64,000 nt of DNA from Gautieria morchelliformis (GCA_015179125.1 WHVA01000022.1:372001-436000), one strand, 5' to 3'. Shown: positions 19,906-32,115, numbered from the stretch's first letter. The notes: generated by a model from the letters alone, not told the origin. Program-made: numbers and translations.

Positions 19906-20889
19906 CCAGTTTATTTCTCCTACCGCGCTACCTCTATGTTCCCCCTCGTCACTCCCTAGCATCTTCGCCAGAGTTCGCCGCACCACCGACCACTCCTCCT
20001 CTACATCCACTCTACCCACTGATTTGCCCCATTCTCCAAACCGCTATTCGCTGCTCGTGCATTTCGCCAGCAGGCATGCCATCAAATATGATTGGTACCA
20101 TTCACCCAGCATGATGGTTCATCATTAACCCCATCATCTTCTTAATCCGACCCCATTGGGTGTTCGTATGGCCAAAGTGTGGTCGCAGGACGTCCCTTCC
20201 ATAGGCCGTGCGGGATCAACCCAGTGAACGAAGAGTCCGTGCAGGGTAGCGTGTATGCGGGTCCCAAGACATGGTTTTGTCCATAAATGCCTTCGCCCCT
20301 TTTACTCTCCGTCATTTCATGTTCGCATTCTCCCCTCACTCTATTGTATGTTTATTCCATCTACTTGGTATCATGACTGCGCACCCCTATCCAACCCTGA
20401 CTCCTGACGGCCTCTTTCCTATTCGCTGATGCCTTACGAGCATTCGATATAAGTAGTTTACATTCGCATGTATATTCCCCAGTTCAATTATCATACGTCG
20501 TCCATCTTGTGCAAACTTGACCTCGCTGTGATCATCATTTTAAACCTTCTCTTGGAGATTTCTATCTTCGACCAACAGAGGACTTAGGCATCACTGGTGA
20601 GTTCTCATTCTTCATCTTCGTTACCTTAGCCTTCGAACCATTTTCTGTGCTGTTGGCGAAGGGCTCTGAAGGAGCACCTTGTCATGACGTGTTTATTTCC
20701 CATACTCAGATGCTCAGTTTTCCTATTTTCCCACTCCACCTTCGTGTTCTTTCCGATCGCCATTGCCATGTTCGGCAACCAATTCTCGCTGTTCGCACCA
20801 ATTACCATAGCCACGCCGTCAAACGCATGATCGACGTCTTTGGACTGACTGGGCAGTCATCGCTGGGTCTACCACCTCCTCTGTGCAAC

Positions 20890-22384
20890 TGTTTTGGAAC
20901 CCTTCAAGACTTTGGTGTCAGAGCTAACACTTTGGTCTATCAGAATGTGTCGTATACGAAACTCAAAGAATATTAAACAATGCTGCAGCACAACTCTGGA
21001 AATAATTTAATATTTGTACCTTGGTTGCAATCCACGTAAAAACTAGTCCAAGTTAATACGGATGGAAGGCAATATGTTTCTTAGCAGCACTGAACAATAA
21101 ACTAAAAGTCTGTAGGTTCGAGGACGACTATCGGGGTCCAAGTATTCCAAAAAGATAGGAATGGCTTCACAGGAGAGTTTGTAAGTGGACTGACCCGATT
21201 AACGTCAATGCACTGCAATAAACGAGTGACTAGGGTTTAAGAAGTGACTTGTGAAAGTCACTGAACAGGAAAGTCACTGATCAGTTCGTCTCGGGTATTG
21301 GAGAGCTAATTGACAAGGAAATCGATTGTCAGACTCACTCTGCAGAATTTCACCTGGAGTGTTAGTCCGGGTGGCTAAGTAGAAACGCAACTACTTAACT
21401 GAGAATTAATACACTAAGTAAGTGTAATAACCCTAGCTGGGGTTAGCAGCTTAGTAAGCTGTGCAAGCTTGGCAAGTCACACGAGGTACATGGATAGTAG
21501 ATGATGATGTATTGGCTGATGAAAGGTGGGCAGTAAGGCCTCCTTTTATATTGTATCTACTATCTATTAATAGACTAGAATGAGTCACGAAGAAATAGGG
21601 TAGTGAGTCATTGAGAAAAAGGGTAGTGAGTCAGAGCATGTGTTGGCCAATCACAGTCCACGATTAGGGAGTGAGTCATGCACTGAGTCATGCAGAAATG
21701 GGGTAGTGAGTCAGGCATGAGTCACGTCTAAGAATAAGATACACCCTTATTCTTAAAGAGGATTAGCTCAACACAGCCTTTCATTGGTAAGCGACCCCTC
21801 AGCCAATGATACGCCAGAGTCTGAGCATGAGTCACGTGCCAAGCCAGGCTCTGAGTCATGCAGGAGTCATTTCCCAAGTCACAAGGCTTTGGACCAATAA
21901 TACTCCAGCTTGGCAGTGAGTCATGACCCTAATTCTATTTTAGGAGTGTAGTCATGGCACAGCACAGCCTAGCATAGCCTTGTTGCTATGGTAGCATAGG
22001 TTGGGCTGAGTTTGTATTGCACAAACTGTGTTGTGGAGGCTTGGGAATAAATTGCTATTTCCAGAGGGCTGAGTCCGAACCGGTAGGTTGGCTAGAGTTT
22101 GTGGGCGCGTAAGTCTCCACAGGCTCTAGTTCGGGCGCGCACGCGTCGGAGTTTGAATAAGCAGAGTTGTGGGTACATGTGGATTCATAACTCTGCTGCA
22201 ACAGAATAGAAGTGTTTTGAGCCAAGGACTTCGTTAAAAATGGCGAAAAAATGATAGGAAATTAGAGGAAGTTTAAATAAATCATCCCCAATGATAGAAA
22301 AGCCTGTATGGTATATTTTAAGGTCACTATATCGAAAATACATGGAATTTCTCCTAATTGAACAGCAAAGCAGGATCCCATACA
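20890..22384 (+). repeat. gypsy family T solo LTR, 1495 bp, TSD GCAAC
   Basis: It starts TGTTTTGGAACCCTTCAAG, ends GATCCCATACA, and is flanked by GCAAC at 20885-20889 and 22385-22389. It aligns with the 5' LTR at 14249-15734 but carries an expanded segment with ten TGAGTCA heptamers. It sits inside an L LTR that itself sits inside an L LTR. Confidence 0.95.
21581..21923 (+). promoter_or_regulatory. array of ten TGAGTCA (Gcn4/AP-1-like) sites in an LTR
   Basis: Exact TGAGTCA heptamers start at 21581, 21604, 21627, 21672, 21684, 21707, 21718, 21828, 21852 and 21917. The first seven are spaced by 23, 23, 45, 12, 23 and 11 bp, close to multiples of 11.5 bp, reflecting a 23-bp tandem unit. TGAGTCA is the core site of Gcn4/AP-1 bZIP factors. 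That it drives the LTR is inference. Confidence 0.8.
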
Positions 22385-23705
22385 GCAACCCTCTTCTGAT
22401 GGCGTTTGGGTAATTGGATTGTCATGACCTGTGTATTTCCTGCACCTTGTTATCCCCATTTCCCCTTTCGCTACTCCTCCTCCATCTTCACTCGTCTTCG
22501 CCCTCCACCTCGACCACTCCTGCCCTATGTCATCTCCGCTGGCCCTTCCTCACATTTCGCCGAACAGCCATTCGCTGCTCACATCATTCGCCAACAGGCA
22601 CACCATCAAACCACAATCGATATCCCGATCTGGCAGAATGGCTCGTCAGTAACTCCATCAGCTTCTCGATCCAACCCCCTTTTGGTGTTCATATGAGCAG
22701 GGTGCGTTCGTGGGACGTCCTACCCGTGGGTCATGTGGGATCAACCCAGTAGATGAAGAACCCGTGCAGGGCAGGGTATATGCGGGTCCCAAGACATGAT
22801 TTTGTACATAGGTGTCTTCGCCACCTTCACCCTCCGTCGTTTCATGTTCTCCCTCTTCTCTCATTCTATTGTATGTTTATTTCATCTATGTTGTATCATG
22901 ACTGCCCACCCCTATCCAACCCTGACTCGCAATGGCCTCTTTCTTATTCGCTGATACCTTACGAGCATTCGATATAAGTAGTTTACATTCGCATGTATAT
23001 TCCCTAGTTCAATTATCATACGTCGTTCACCTTGTGCAAATTTGACCTGTGGCCATCATCTTAAGCCTTCTCTTGGAGATCTCCATCTTCGACTAGCAGA
23101 AGACTTAGGCACCACTGGTGAGTTCTCATACTTCATCTTCGCTACCTTAACCTTCGAACTATTTTCTGCGCTGTTGGCGAAGGGCTCCGAAGGAGCACCT
23201 TCGCCAGCGAAGGGATTGTCGAGACTTAGACAGCCCTTCCATGGGACCTTGCACGTTACATCGTCAAGAGCCACAGGCTATTTCGCTACGACTGTAGATA
23301 GGGTGAGCCCCGTTTAGGCAAACCCTCTTACCTTGTGAACATTCATTGGTTCACCTATTCGCCAAATGGCATACTTATTCGCACAAGTTATTCAGGCATT
23401 CGCTGTGTTCACTAATACACGATATTAATGCCTGAAAACCAATCTTGACACACCTTCGCCAGCGAAGGGATTGTCGAGACTTAGACAGCCCTTCCATGAG
23501 ATCTTGCACGTTACATCGTCAAGAACCACGGGCTATTTCGATACGACTGTAGATAGGGTAAGCCCCATTTAGGCAAACCCTCTTACCTTGTGAACATTCA
23601 TTGGTTCACCTATTCGCCGAACGGCATACTTATTCGCACAAGTTATTCGGGCATTCGCTGTGTTCACTAATACACGATATTAACGCCTGAAAACCAATCT
23701 TGACA

Positions 23706-24861
23706 ATGGTCAAGTACCGTAATGAGCTCTTTCTTCCACCCATGGCCAAGTTTGAGGCATGGATGATGAAGTTTGAGGGTCCAGAGCTGAGAAAGGTAGC
23801 ACCAACATTGAGAGAGGGTGAGAAAGAGATCATACCTCAGTTTCATGATGAAAGCTGCCTCTCAGTCAACAATTACAAAGCGCGGGCATGGTTGGGACCG
23901 AATCAGACCATCTTACAGAAGAAAGGCCGAGGCCGTCTTATTCATGTCATTGAGTTCATTAACCCAATCACAGGTTGTCTTGTCCTTCATGATGCAAAAG
24001 GAAATATTGTGGATGAAGCTTGGAAAATCATTTACCCTGGTTCCAATGGCGATGCCTGGTGGGATACAGACCAGCTGCTTACTCAAGTGAAGCACGCAAT
24101 CCAGGCGTTCAAGAAATCACACCCAAATCGTGTCACACTCTTTATTTTTGATCAGTCATCAGCTCACGCATCAATGGGTCCAGATGCACTCAAAGCTTTG
24201 GAAATGAGGTGGGAAGCAGCGTCGACAGCGTGACACGGTCATCCCTGAATCCAATCCAGTTGCAGAGCACTGGGGAAAGGTACAGAAGATGATGCTTCCA
24301 GATGGCAGATCAAAAGGTTTGGAACGTGTTCTTACTGAACGTGGTTTTGATGTTCATAAGATGCGTGCCAAGTGCGCACCAGTATGCCTGTTCGAAAATA
24401 CTGATCGCTGCATGGGCCGCCTCCTCAGCAAACAGGATGATTTCGTGAATCAAGAGTCTATGCTTGAGGTTCTTATCAAGAAAGCCGTGCATGAATGCAT
24501 CTTCCTGCCCAAGTTCCACTGTGAGCTCAATCCAATTGAGATGGTAAGTTCAATGTTTTATAGTAATTTTATTTAGTCTGACAGGGTTGAACCACAGTAC
24601 TGGGGATGGGTCAAGTATCGCTATCGTGAGGTATCCAAGCCAACTTTCGCAGAAGCGAAGAAAGTGGCATTGCAATATCTTAACGCATGCCCTACCGATG
24701 TAATCCGGCAGTTTATCAATCGGTCCTGGAGGTTTATGAGCGCATACCGGATGGGGCTTACTGGTAATGCTGCCGCATGGGCCATCAGGAAGCAAAAGCA
24801 ACATTGGCAGGTTTCAAACAGAGCAATGATGTCAATTGAGGCCGTTCTGAACCCGACTTAG
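23706..24861 (+). pseudogene. Tc1/mariner (IS630)-like DDE transposase, 5'-truncated, one intron
   Basis: The frame enters directly from the LTR end. It shows IPQFHDESC (first Asp), KKGRGRLIHVIEFI, YPGSNGDAWWDT, LFIFDQSSAHAS (second Asp), then GKQRRQRDTVIPESNP, FENTDRCMGRLLSKQDDF and FHCELNPIEM (Glu). The C-terminal YWGWVKYRYREV...FINRSWRFMSAYRMGL follows. A GT...AG intron (24544-24597) splits NPIEM from YWGW. The region around 24205-24235 has lost frame between LKALEM and GKQRRQRD, and the N-terminus is missing. These transposases are widespread in agaricomycetes. It is inactive. Confidence 0.85.
24544..24597 (+). other. intron in the Tc1/mariner-like transposase
   Basis: GTAAGT at 24544 and CACAG ending at 24597 bound 54 bp. 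Removing it joins the codons for NPIEM to YWGWVKYRYREV, as expected for the family. The length is typical of basidiomycete introns. Confidence 0.8.
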
Positions 24862-25608
24862 CATACATATGTTCCGAATTTTTGGTCAAAAAATTTGGCC
24901 ACCTTCAAAAATTGCAGGAAAAATATAGAAGACATATTTCAACCCACTGAATCCAATTCTGAACTCAGTTTGTCCACAAAAAAATCCGGTCACGAGATCT
25001 CAAGTTTGCTGAGTTTGATTGTCCGCAACTAATCGAGCCCTATAAAAATAGAACGTCCCACGCATCATCTTGGGACCAATAACCGCTATCTACTGATCTA
25101 CCGCTCCCACCTGGTGCCACCTCCCTGGAAACGAGGCGAATCTCACTGGGGGTCTGAGTAGTGAATGGCATAGGAGAAACAGCGACGCAGATATAGATGC
25201 TCCCGAAAGGGCATCCGGTATGGAGCCCCACATAGTAACGGCTTTCACCGCCATGGCTTACATAATCACATGATCCGGCTCAGGCGAATACAGTATGCTC
25301 AAATTTTAAAGTTGCATAGCTAAAGCTCCAAATATGTAACGGGTGTATTTTTATGATGCAGTTGTAACATGTAATCGTCGCTCAAGTCTCGATGACACAT
25401 GTATCGTTTAGTCATGTATCCATAGTGTACCATGATGACTTAAGGTAGCTTACTATTTTCTTTTCTCCGACTCAAAATCATGTATATAGGAATTTCCGAG
25501 ACATCGCTCGGTAATCCCAACTATCTATCTACTGCGTCTAACAGGGTTATGGGCCCCGCGCTCTAACCCAGTCCACATCAATCAAAAAAAATCTGCAACA
25601 ATCAATAC
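24862..25608. other. transposon tail and probable copia 5' LTR; no gene
   Basis: No coding frame recognised. The sequence just before 25544 ends GTCTAACA and is followed by GGTTATGGGCCCC, the same word that follows the copia LTR at 37568. I infer that a copia LTR ends at about 25543 with its primer-binding site next to it. The LTR start was not located. Confidence 0.45.
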
Positions 25609-26108
25609 ATGTCTACTACTGTATCAGCAGTCCCACAGCCGAGCTCGCTCTATAGAATTGAGCCGCTCGTCGGCAGCAACTATGCGGCTTGGAAAGAGAA
25701 AATGAGGTGGATCTTGATAGAACAAGATCTTTGGGACCATGTTGACGGTGTGGTATCAAAACCGACGCCGGCGGATCCAAGGAATAGCACGGACCCAGAA
25801 AGGGCAGCAATCGCAGATTGGACTAAAAAGGACCAACAAGCCTATGCGGCCATTAGTCTTTGGATCAGCAACGAGTATCTAGTCTATACATATGGTGCCT
25901 CAATGTCACAAGGCGTATGGCTAGCCTTACTCGCGATCTTCGAGGCAAAGGGAGCAATAGGTGTAATCAATGTTCGCCGCGAGTTCTTCCGCTCCTTCGC
26001 CGAAGAGGGCGCAAACATGGAAGAGCATATCCGTAAACTAAAGGGCATACAAAAACAGTTACATTCTCTCGGCGAGTTGATCAATGACCGAGACTTTTGT
26101 AATGTATT
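25609..26108 (+). mobile_element. copia element B, gag N-terminal part, fossil
   Basis: The frame encodes a copia Gag start: IEPLVGSNYAAWKEKMRWIL, then WTKKDQQAYAAISLWI and EEHIRKLKGIQKQLHSLGE, the UBN2/Gag-polypeptide pattern. It is interrupted by copia element A, and the matching continuation is found at 32116. Broken. Confidence 0.85.
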
Positions 26109-26828
26109 TGTTATGATATTCCAGAAACGATACTAATGACATCATCGAGACCAGTATCTAAGATATACCGATGTGACCCAATCACGATCCCCAGAACCTA
26201 TGCCTTCGTCTATACTCAGCCACACACAGATATCCCCGAACTCCCCGACTCGCGTATACACGACGCCAGACCAATACATTATCACGCACGCACACAGGGC
26301 ACACCAAGTCGATCAGCATCATATTACATATGTCGATCCCATCAATCTCAATCGAGAGACCGACCCGGGACAAAAATCCCCGCTTAGACACCAATTCAAT
26401 TGGGACCGAGACACGATATATATCCGATCGTCCCTGAGTGGCTCTGGCCGCAGCTCCATGATTTCCCCTATATATCACGCACATGTCCCTCCACACCATC
26501 GCCTTATGTACAACAAATCCTTAGCATTCCCTTGTAACATTCATTTGAGAGTTCACTCCAGACTATACTCCACACCCCCTTATATCTCTGCATCACATAC
26601 CGTACGTATCGTATTGACGCCGAGTCCTTTCCAGTAGTTAAATAGTATAGACAAAATGTAACTGTCGAAAAAAGAATAACAATAGTTTTACCTCTCCACC
26701 ATCTAAAGATTCCTGATCGAAATAGTCCCCATAGTACAAACAGTCCTCTCAGAATTCAGACCTCTACTCGATTCAGCTCCACTCGAAGCTTGAATAAAAC
26801 CCAAACACATTTGCAGCAACTCTTATCA
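26109..26828 (+). repeat. copia A 5' LTR, 720 bp
   Basis: It starts TGTTATGATATTCCAG and ends CAACTCTTATCA. It is about 98% identical to the 3' LTR and homologous to the solo LTR at 54227-54970. The ATG of Gag-Pol lies 26 bp downstream. Confidence 0.95.
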
Positions 26829-26853
26829 GATTAAGAGTCTCACAACACTCACC

Positions 26854-29040
26854 ATGGCTCAAACCACAGTACACCAAAAACACGATATACACAAATTCCA
26901 CGACATCAAACCTAAACTGGACAAAGAGAACTGGATGTCATGGAAGAGGGAACTGTTAGCGATGATGAGGGACAGAGGGATTTTCAAATCAATCACTGGT
27001 GTGGATCCCTACCCCGTCACAGCTAACCAGCAGATCACTGTCGTCGCCGGAATTAACATGGTTGGCAGCACTACCCTAACCCAGCTTCAGGACGAATGGG
27101 ACGATAGAAATAACGCAGCTTACAGTCAGATCCTCTTATGCATTTCCCCTGAACTACAGACCGCAATCGATACGACAGACCAATGCACAGAAGCATGGAC
27201 TATACTGACTAGGAAGTTCGAGTCCACTGACCCTTGCAAAATCAGTATAATCAGGACAAAATATGAAAACTACCATATGATCGAGGGGCAATCGGTCTCG
27301 GCGTACCTCACCGTGATGAAGGAATACAGGAATCAGCTTGCCAAGATGGGTGAAGTAATCGCTGATTCCACTCACGCGGCTACCATACTCAGGAATGTCC
27401 CCGAGTCATGGAGACCCATAGCGCAGACCATACAGATGATCACGAGGGTACCGGACGAGATTGAGGAGAGGTTGGAGGCACACGAGGCAGATCTCAACGC
27501 GGTGGAGATGTCAACACAAGCGGCTACGGCGTTCATAGCACAGGGCAGGACACAAAAACGATTCAATAACCCAACGCCGAGAACAAACAACAATCTCACC
27601 TACCCCTACCATAACCGTATCCCACAACAAGCTAACAATGGAACGCCTGCGTACTCCTGCAACAATTGCGGTAAGCTGAACCACTCTGCAGCGAGGTGTT
27701 ACGCACCCGGTGGGGGACTGGTGGGTCAGGAGCCGTGGAAACGAGCGTACGGTGTGCAAGGAGGAGGTATGCAGGGAGGAGGAGGTATGCAAGGAGGAGG
27801 CGGCGCTCAGGGAGGAAATAGCGCCCAGGGAGGAGGTCTCACCGGCAACGATCGAAATGACATCATCAGGGCAGCCCCACCCCCACAGCATCATCAGTCA
27901 GCAAATCCTGACACAGCTCGATTCGCCAATATACCAAAGAAAAATATCGTCATGCTGGCACAAATCATTGAGAAACAATCTGATTCAAATAACATCACAT
28001 TGACAGCTAACCCGACAGCCCTATCAGCAATACAAGATAGTGTCCACATTTGGTTGATCGACTCCGGGGCATCTAGCCATCTATGCGGAACCCTCGAGCT
28101 GTTCGAAGAGATCCACCCCACACGCCCTATCTCAATAGAAACATCCAGCGGGGACTCATTTAATGCGGATCAGCGTGGTATGATCCACATCACGATACAG
28201 AATGACTCACACGCACAGCTATCCCCGCTCGCATTGACTCTAAAGGACGTCATATACGTTCTGAAACTCAACGCAAATCTATTATCGGTTGCAAGGATGA
28301 CGAACGCCAATGTAGATGTCATATTCAGTAAATCCGACACTTCACTACTGCTAGGCGACGAAACGATCGCCAAGGGTACAAGGATAAACGATCTGTATGC
28401 CTACATTGCACAACCGTCCACGAGACCGGAGCCCGAAGCTGCCACTTACTCAAAGGAACCCAACCCGATGTACCTGTGGCACCGAAGACTTGCACACACG
28501 GGAATCTCAATAATCGAGAAGATGTCAAAGAGACAGATCGGGATCGGATTACCTGAACTGAGTGTAGGACAGGAGCTGAGTCCCTGTACAGACTGTCCTT
28601 TCGGAAAACAGACCCGCTTACCATTCAAAAACATCGAAGACCTTCCAGAATCAATCGGTGACATCATATCCTCAGATCTTTGCGGCCCATTCGAAACCTC
28701 AGTCGGCGGTTTCAAATATTTTGTCATCTGGATCGATCACACCACCAGATACGTCAAAGTAGATTTCCTGAAGAACAAAGAATGCAAGACAGTTACCAAC
28801 TCGTTCAAGGAATATTTGGCGTGGTTGAAGAAGCAGAGGGGAGTTGATGTGAAGAGGATCAGAACCGATAACGGGGGGGAATACATGGGAGGAGAGTTCA
28901 AGGAACTGTGCAGTGAGCTCGGAATTGTTCATGAAACAACAACTCCTCACACACCTGAACACAATGGAGTTGCAGAGAGATACAACAGAACGCTCCAGGA
29001 AGGCGCACTCATGTTACAACATGACACCAGCCTTACGAGT
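26854..29040 (+). pseudogene. copia A Gag, protease and integrase region
   Basis: From the ATG: Gag (KLDKENWMSWKRELLAMMRD), a CCHC knuckle (CNNCGKLNHSAARC, near residue 267) and a Gly/Gln/Met-rich repeat. Then come the aspartic protease site (WLIDSGASSHLCG), a GAG-pre-integrase zinc region (MYLWHRRLAHTGISII...CTDCPFGK) and the integrase core (DLCGPFETSVGG, RTDNGGEYMGG, HNGVAERYNRTLQEGA). This is a long, well-preserved reading region with family-typical motifs. It is part of a broken element. Confidence 0.9.
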
Positions 29041-29069
29041 TGATTCTGGGTATCCGGTATCCACACAGT

Positions 29070-30420
29070 GAACTTCATGAAAAATCGAATGCTACACAGC
29101 AAAATCGATATGTCACCCTACGAGGCCTTATGGAAGACAAAGCCCAGACTTGACTGGTTGCGCACATATGGTTCCAAATGTTGGGCACTGATACCAAAGG
29201 ACACAAGGAGGAAAGGCGACTACAAATCAACAGAAGGGATTTTCGTTGGATATTTTGATGATTCAAAAGCATACAAGGTGTGGATACCACGCACCCAAAC
29301 ACTGATGAAAGCTCGGGATGTAGTCTTCGACGAATTAAAACAAATCGAACGTACCACACTACACATCACCGACGAAGACGAAACCCCACAGCTCTGGGTA
29401 GTCGATGGAAATCTCCCCACATTCTCCCATCCATCACAATCTGAAACCAACCCACCAATCGACGACAACGACGATGAGATGCCACCCCTGACATATGACG
29501 ACACGATGGATACTGATGACGAAGGAGAGGGAGAAGCGATAGAGGCGAGGCTGAATGTAGGAGAGGGGGAGTTACGCACGGAGAGTTTCAACACAGAAGC
29601 CGAACCGGAGGAACAAGTGGAAGAGTCAGAGGCGAGCACAGGAAGAGGAGAGGGAGAGGACATAGCACCGAAGGAATTCCTGAAGGGACCCTGGATGAAT
29701 CCGTCAAACAAGAATTATGGAAGAGGCAGGAGACACGCCACACTACTCACCGAAGTAGTAGCGATGGCATACGGGAGGAGAGAACTTGAGGAGACCGAGG
29801 CAGGATTCGTGGTACTAGCGGAGGACGAGCCAGCGAGCTACAAAGAGGCAATGAAGTCAGAGAATGCAGAGAGGTGGAGGAAAGCATGTCAAGATGAGTA
29901 CGACTTACTGATGGGATACAACACGTGGAAGCTAGTCGAGAAACCAGCCGAGGCGAACGTCGTAGGAAGCCGATGGACATTTCGAGTAAAGAGGGACAAC
30001 AAGGGGGAGGTCGATAAGTTCAAATCCAGATTCGTTGCTTAAGGCTACTCACAAGTACCTGGAATCGACTTCCAAGAAACCTATTCTCCTACGATCAGAC
30101 TCACCTCTATCAGACTCATCCTAGCACTCGCATGCAAATTCGACCTGGAACTACGACACATAGACGTGAAGGGAGCATACCTCAACGGAAAGCTCGAGGA
30201 CACAGTATACATGCAACAACCGGAAGGTTTCGCCAAGCTGGGAGAGGAAAATCTAGTGTGTAAACTCAACAAAGGAATATACGGCCTCAAGCAGTCAGGA
30301 AGGGTATGGCACGGGACTCTGAGAAAAGAGATGGAGAGGATAGGATTTAAAGCAGGGGAGGCGGACAACACAGTTTTTTCAGGTTCGGAGAGGGAAACAC
30401 AGTCGAGATTGCTGGATGGT
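29070..30420 (+). pseudogene. copia A integrase C-terminus and RT N-terminal half
   Basis: The region starts with the integrase C-terminal motif (MSPYEALWKTKPRLDWLRTYGSKCWA, then FVGYFDDSKAYKVW) and an acidic linker. The copia RT start follows: YDLLMGYNTWKLVEKPAEAN, VGSRWTFRVKRDNKGEVDKF. Further RT blocks include DVKGAYLNGKLEDTVYMQQP and GIYGLKQSGRVW. Family features are clear; the coding sequence is not fully continuous. Confidence 0.9.
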
Positions 30421-31390
30421 ACGTGGATGACGGACTCCTAGCATCGAATTCATTAACCGCTATGGAGGGGATGGTCACCGCAATCAGGGGGAGCTTTGAT
30501 ATCCAAGATTTGGGGGATCCGACGTGGCTGCTCGGGATACAGATCGTCAGGGAACGTGAACGCAGCACAATCCATATCTCACAGCCGGCATTCATTAACA
30601 CGGTGTCAAAACGATTCGAAATAACATCAGGACGCGCCATCAATTCACCAATGGATCCTAACGTCGAACTACAAATCTCCACCATCCCAAACGACATCAT
30701 CGATTACACGTACGCATCCATCGTAGGCAGCCTCAACTACTGCGCTGTTGCCACTCAACCCGACATTGCATACACCGTCAATAAGTGTGCACAATACTCA
30801 TCAAAACCTAATATCACTCACTGGGAAGCCGCCAAGAGGATATTACGCTACCTGCTGAACACGAGAGAGTATGGGATACTGTACGTCAGAGAGGGGGAAG
30901 GCGCTGTTGGATACGCTCACAATCTAGCCGGATACACTGATGCGGATTTTGCAGGCGATCGAAACGATCGAAAGTCAACCACGGGATGGGTATTCACCTT
31001 CAATGGCGCACCCATATCCTGGGCCTCGAAGAAACAGGGTCTCGTTAGTCGATCGACCATGGAGTCCGAGGTGGTAGCAGGATCGTTCGCATCAGCGGAA
31101 GGGACATGGCTCATCAAACTGGGGAAATATTTCCAACACAATTTCACACCTATTCCAATATTCACGGATAATCAATTGGCCATCGCCTTCTAAACCAACA
31201 ACGCCAATAGCAGCTGAACGAAACATATCGACGTGCATTATCATTACACGAAGGAACAAATCGACGTGGGAAATATCAAACTACACTATGTAAAAACACT
31301 CGATAACCCCGCCGACATCCTCACGAAACCACTGTCACCTCGCAAACATCTCAACATCCACGCGATGCTAGGAGTGCGTCGAGTTTGAGG
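30420..31390 (+). pseudogene. copia A RT C-terminal half and RNase H
   Basis: The region shows QDLGDPTWLLGIQIVRERER, YASIVGSLNYCAVATQPD and WEAAKRILRYLL. RNase H follows with LAGYTDADFAGDRNDRKST and STMESEVVAGSFASAEGTW. Downstream, KHIDVHYHYTKEQIDVGN-like sequence and the purine tract GAGGGGGAG precede the 3' LTR. This copy is a fossil. Confidence 0.9.
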
Positions 31391-31395
31391 GGGAG

Positions 31396-32115
31396 TGTTA
31401 TGATATTCCAGAAACGATACTAATGACATCATCGAGACCAGTATCTAAGATATACTGACGTGACCCAATCACGATCCCCAGAACCTATGCCTTCGTCTAT
31501 ACTCAGCCACACACAGATATCCCCGAACTCCCCGACTCGCGTATACACGACGCCGGACCAATACATTATCACGCACGCGCTCAGGGCACGCCAAGTCGAT
31601 CAGCATCATATTACATATGTCGATCCCATCAATCTCAATCGAGAGACCGACCCGGGACAAAAATCCCCGCTTAGACACCAATTCAATTGGGACCGAGACA
31701 CGATATATATCCGATCGTCCCTGAGCGGCTCTGGCCACAGCTCCATGATTTCCCCTATATATCACGCACATGTCCCTCCACACCATCGCCTTATGTACAA
31801 CAAATCCTTAGCATTCCCTTGTAACATTCATTTGAGAGTTCACTCCAGACTATACTCCACACCCCCCTATATCTCTGCATCACATACCGTACGTATCGTA
31901 TTGACGCCGAGTCCTTTCCAGTAGTTAAATAGTATAGACAAAATGTAACTGTCGAAAAAAGAATAACAATAGTTTTACCTCTCCACCATCTCAAGATTCC
32001 TGATCGAAATAGTCCCCGTAGTACAAACAGTCCTCTCAGAATTCAGACCTCTACTCGATTCAGCTCCACTCGAAGCTTGAATAAAACCCAAACACATTTG
32101 CAGCAACTCTTATCA
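31396..32115 (+). repeat. copia A 3' LTR, 720 bp
   Basis: Same ends as the 5' LTR, preceded by a polypurine tract and followed by the target duplication GTATT and then by copia B sequence. Confidence 0.95.

Larger units (their letters stand above)
20680..23450 (-). repeat. L-family solo LTR, inverted, TSD CACCT, hosting a T solo LTR
   Basis: A second inverted L copy begins TGTCATGACG at 20680 and ends CTTGACA at 23450. It is flanked by CACCT at 20675-20679 and 23451-23455. Removing the inner T-family LTR leaves about 1.27 kb, the length of the complete L copies at 32914 and 38122. It is inserted in another L copy. Confidence 0.9.
19898..23705 (-). repeat. L-family LTR, inverted, split by another L-family LTR
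   Basis: The inverted copy reads from TGTCATGACC at 19898 to 20679, then resumes after the inner L copy at 23456 and ends CTTGACA at 23705. The flanks (GTGGG and ATGGT) do not match. The pair of opposed L copies therefore probably records recombination joining the gypsy T fragment to the transposase at 23.7 kb. Confidence 0.75.
26109..32115 (+). mobile_element. near-complete Ty1/copia element A with LTRs, TSD GTATT, fossil
   Basis: Two 720-bp LTRs (26109-26828 and 31396-32115) differ at only about a dozen positions. The element is flanked by GTATT on both sides (26104-26108, 32116-32120). Between them, in copia order: Gag with zinc knuckle CNNCGKLNHSAARC, protease WLIDSGASSHLC, pre-integrase LWHRRLAHTG, integrase core (RTDNGGEYMGG, TPEHNGVAERYNRT), RT and RNase H. 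The near-identical LTRs imply a young insertion, but the coding part carries a few breaks. A solo LTR of the family is at 54227. Confidence 0.95.

Noticed and set aside
23199-23705. Apparent 250-bp tandem duplication
   Set aside because: Explained by one L LTR inserting into another, with the CACCT duplication marking the border.
26173-26637. A 154-codon open frame, repeated at 31460-31924 and inverted at 54445-54909
   Set aside because: It lies wholly inside copia A LTRs, and its diverged copy shows no sign of protein-level conservation; it is an LTR artefact.
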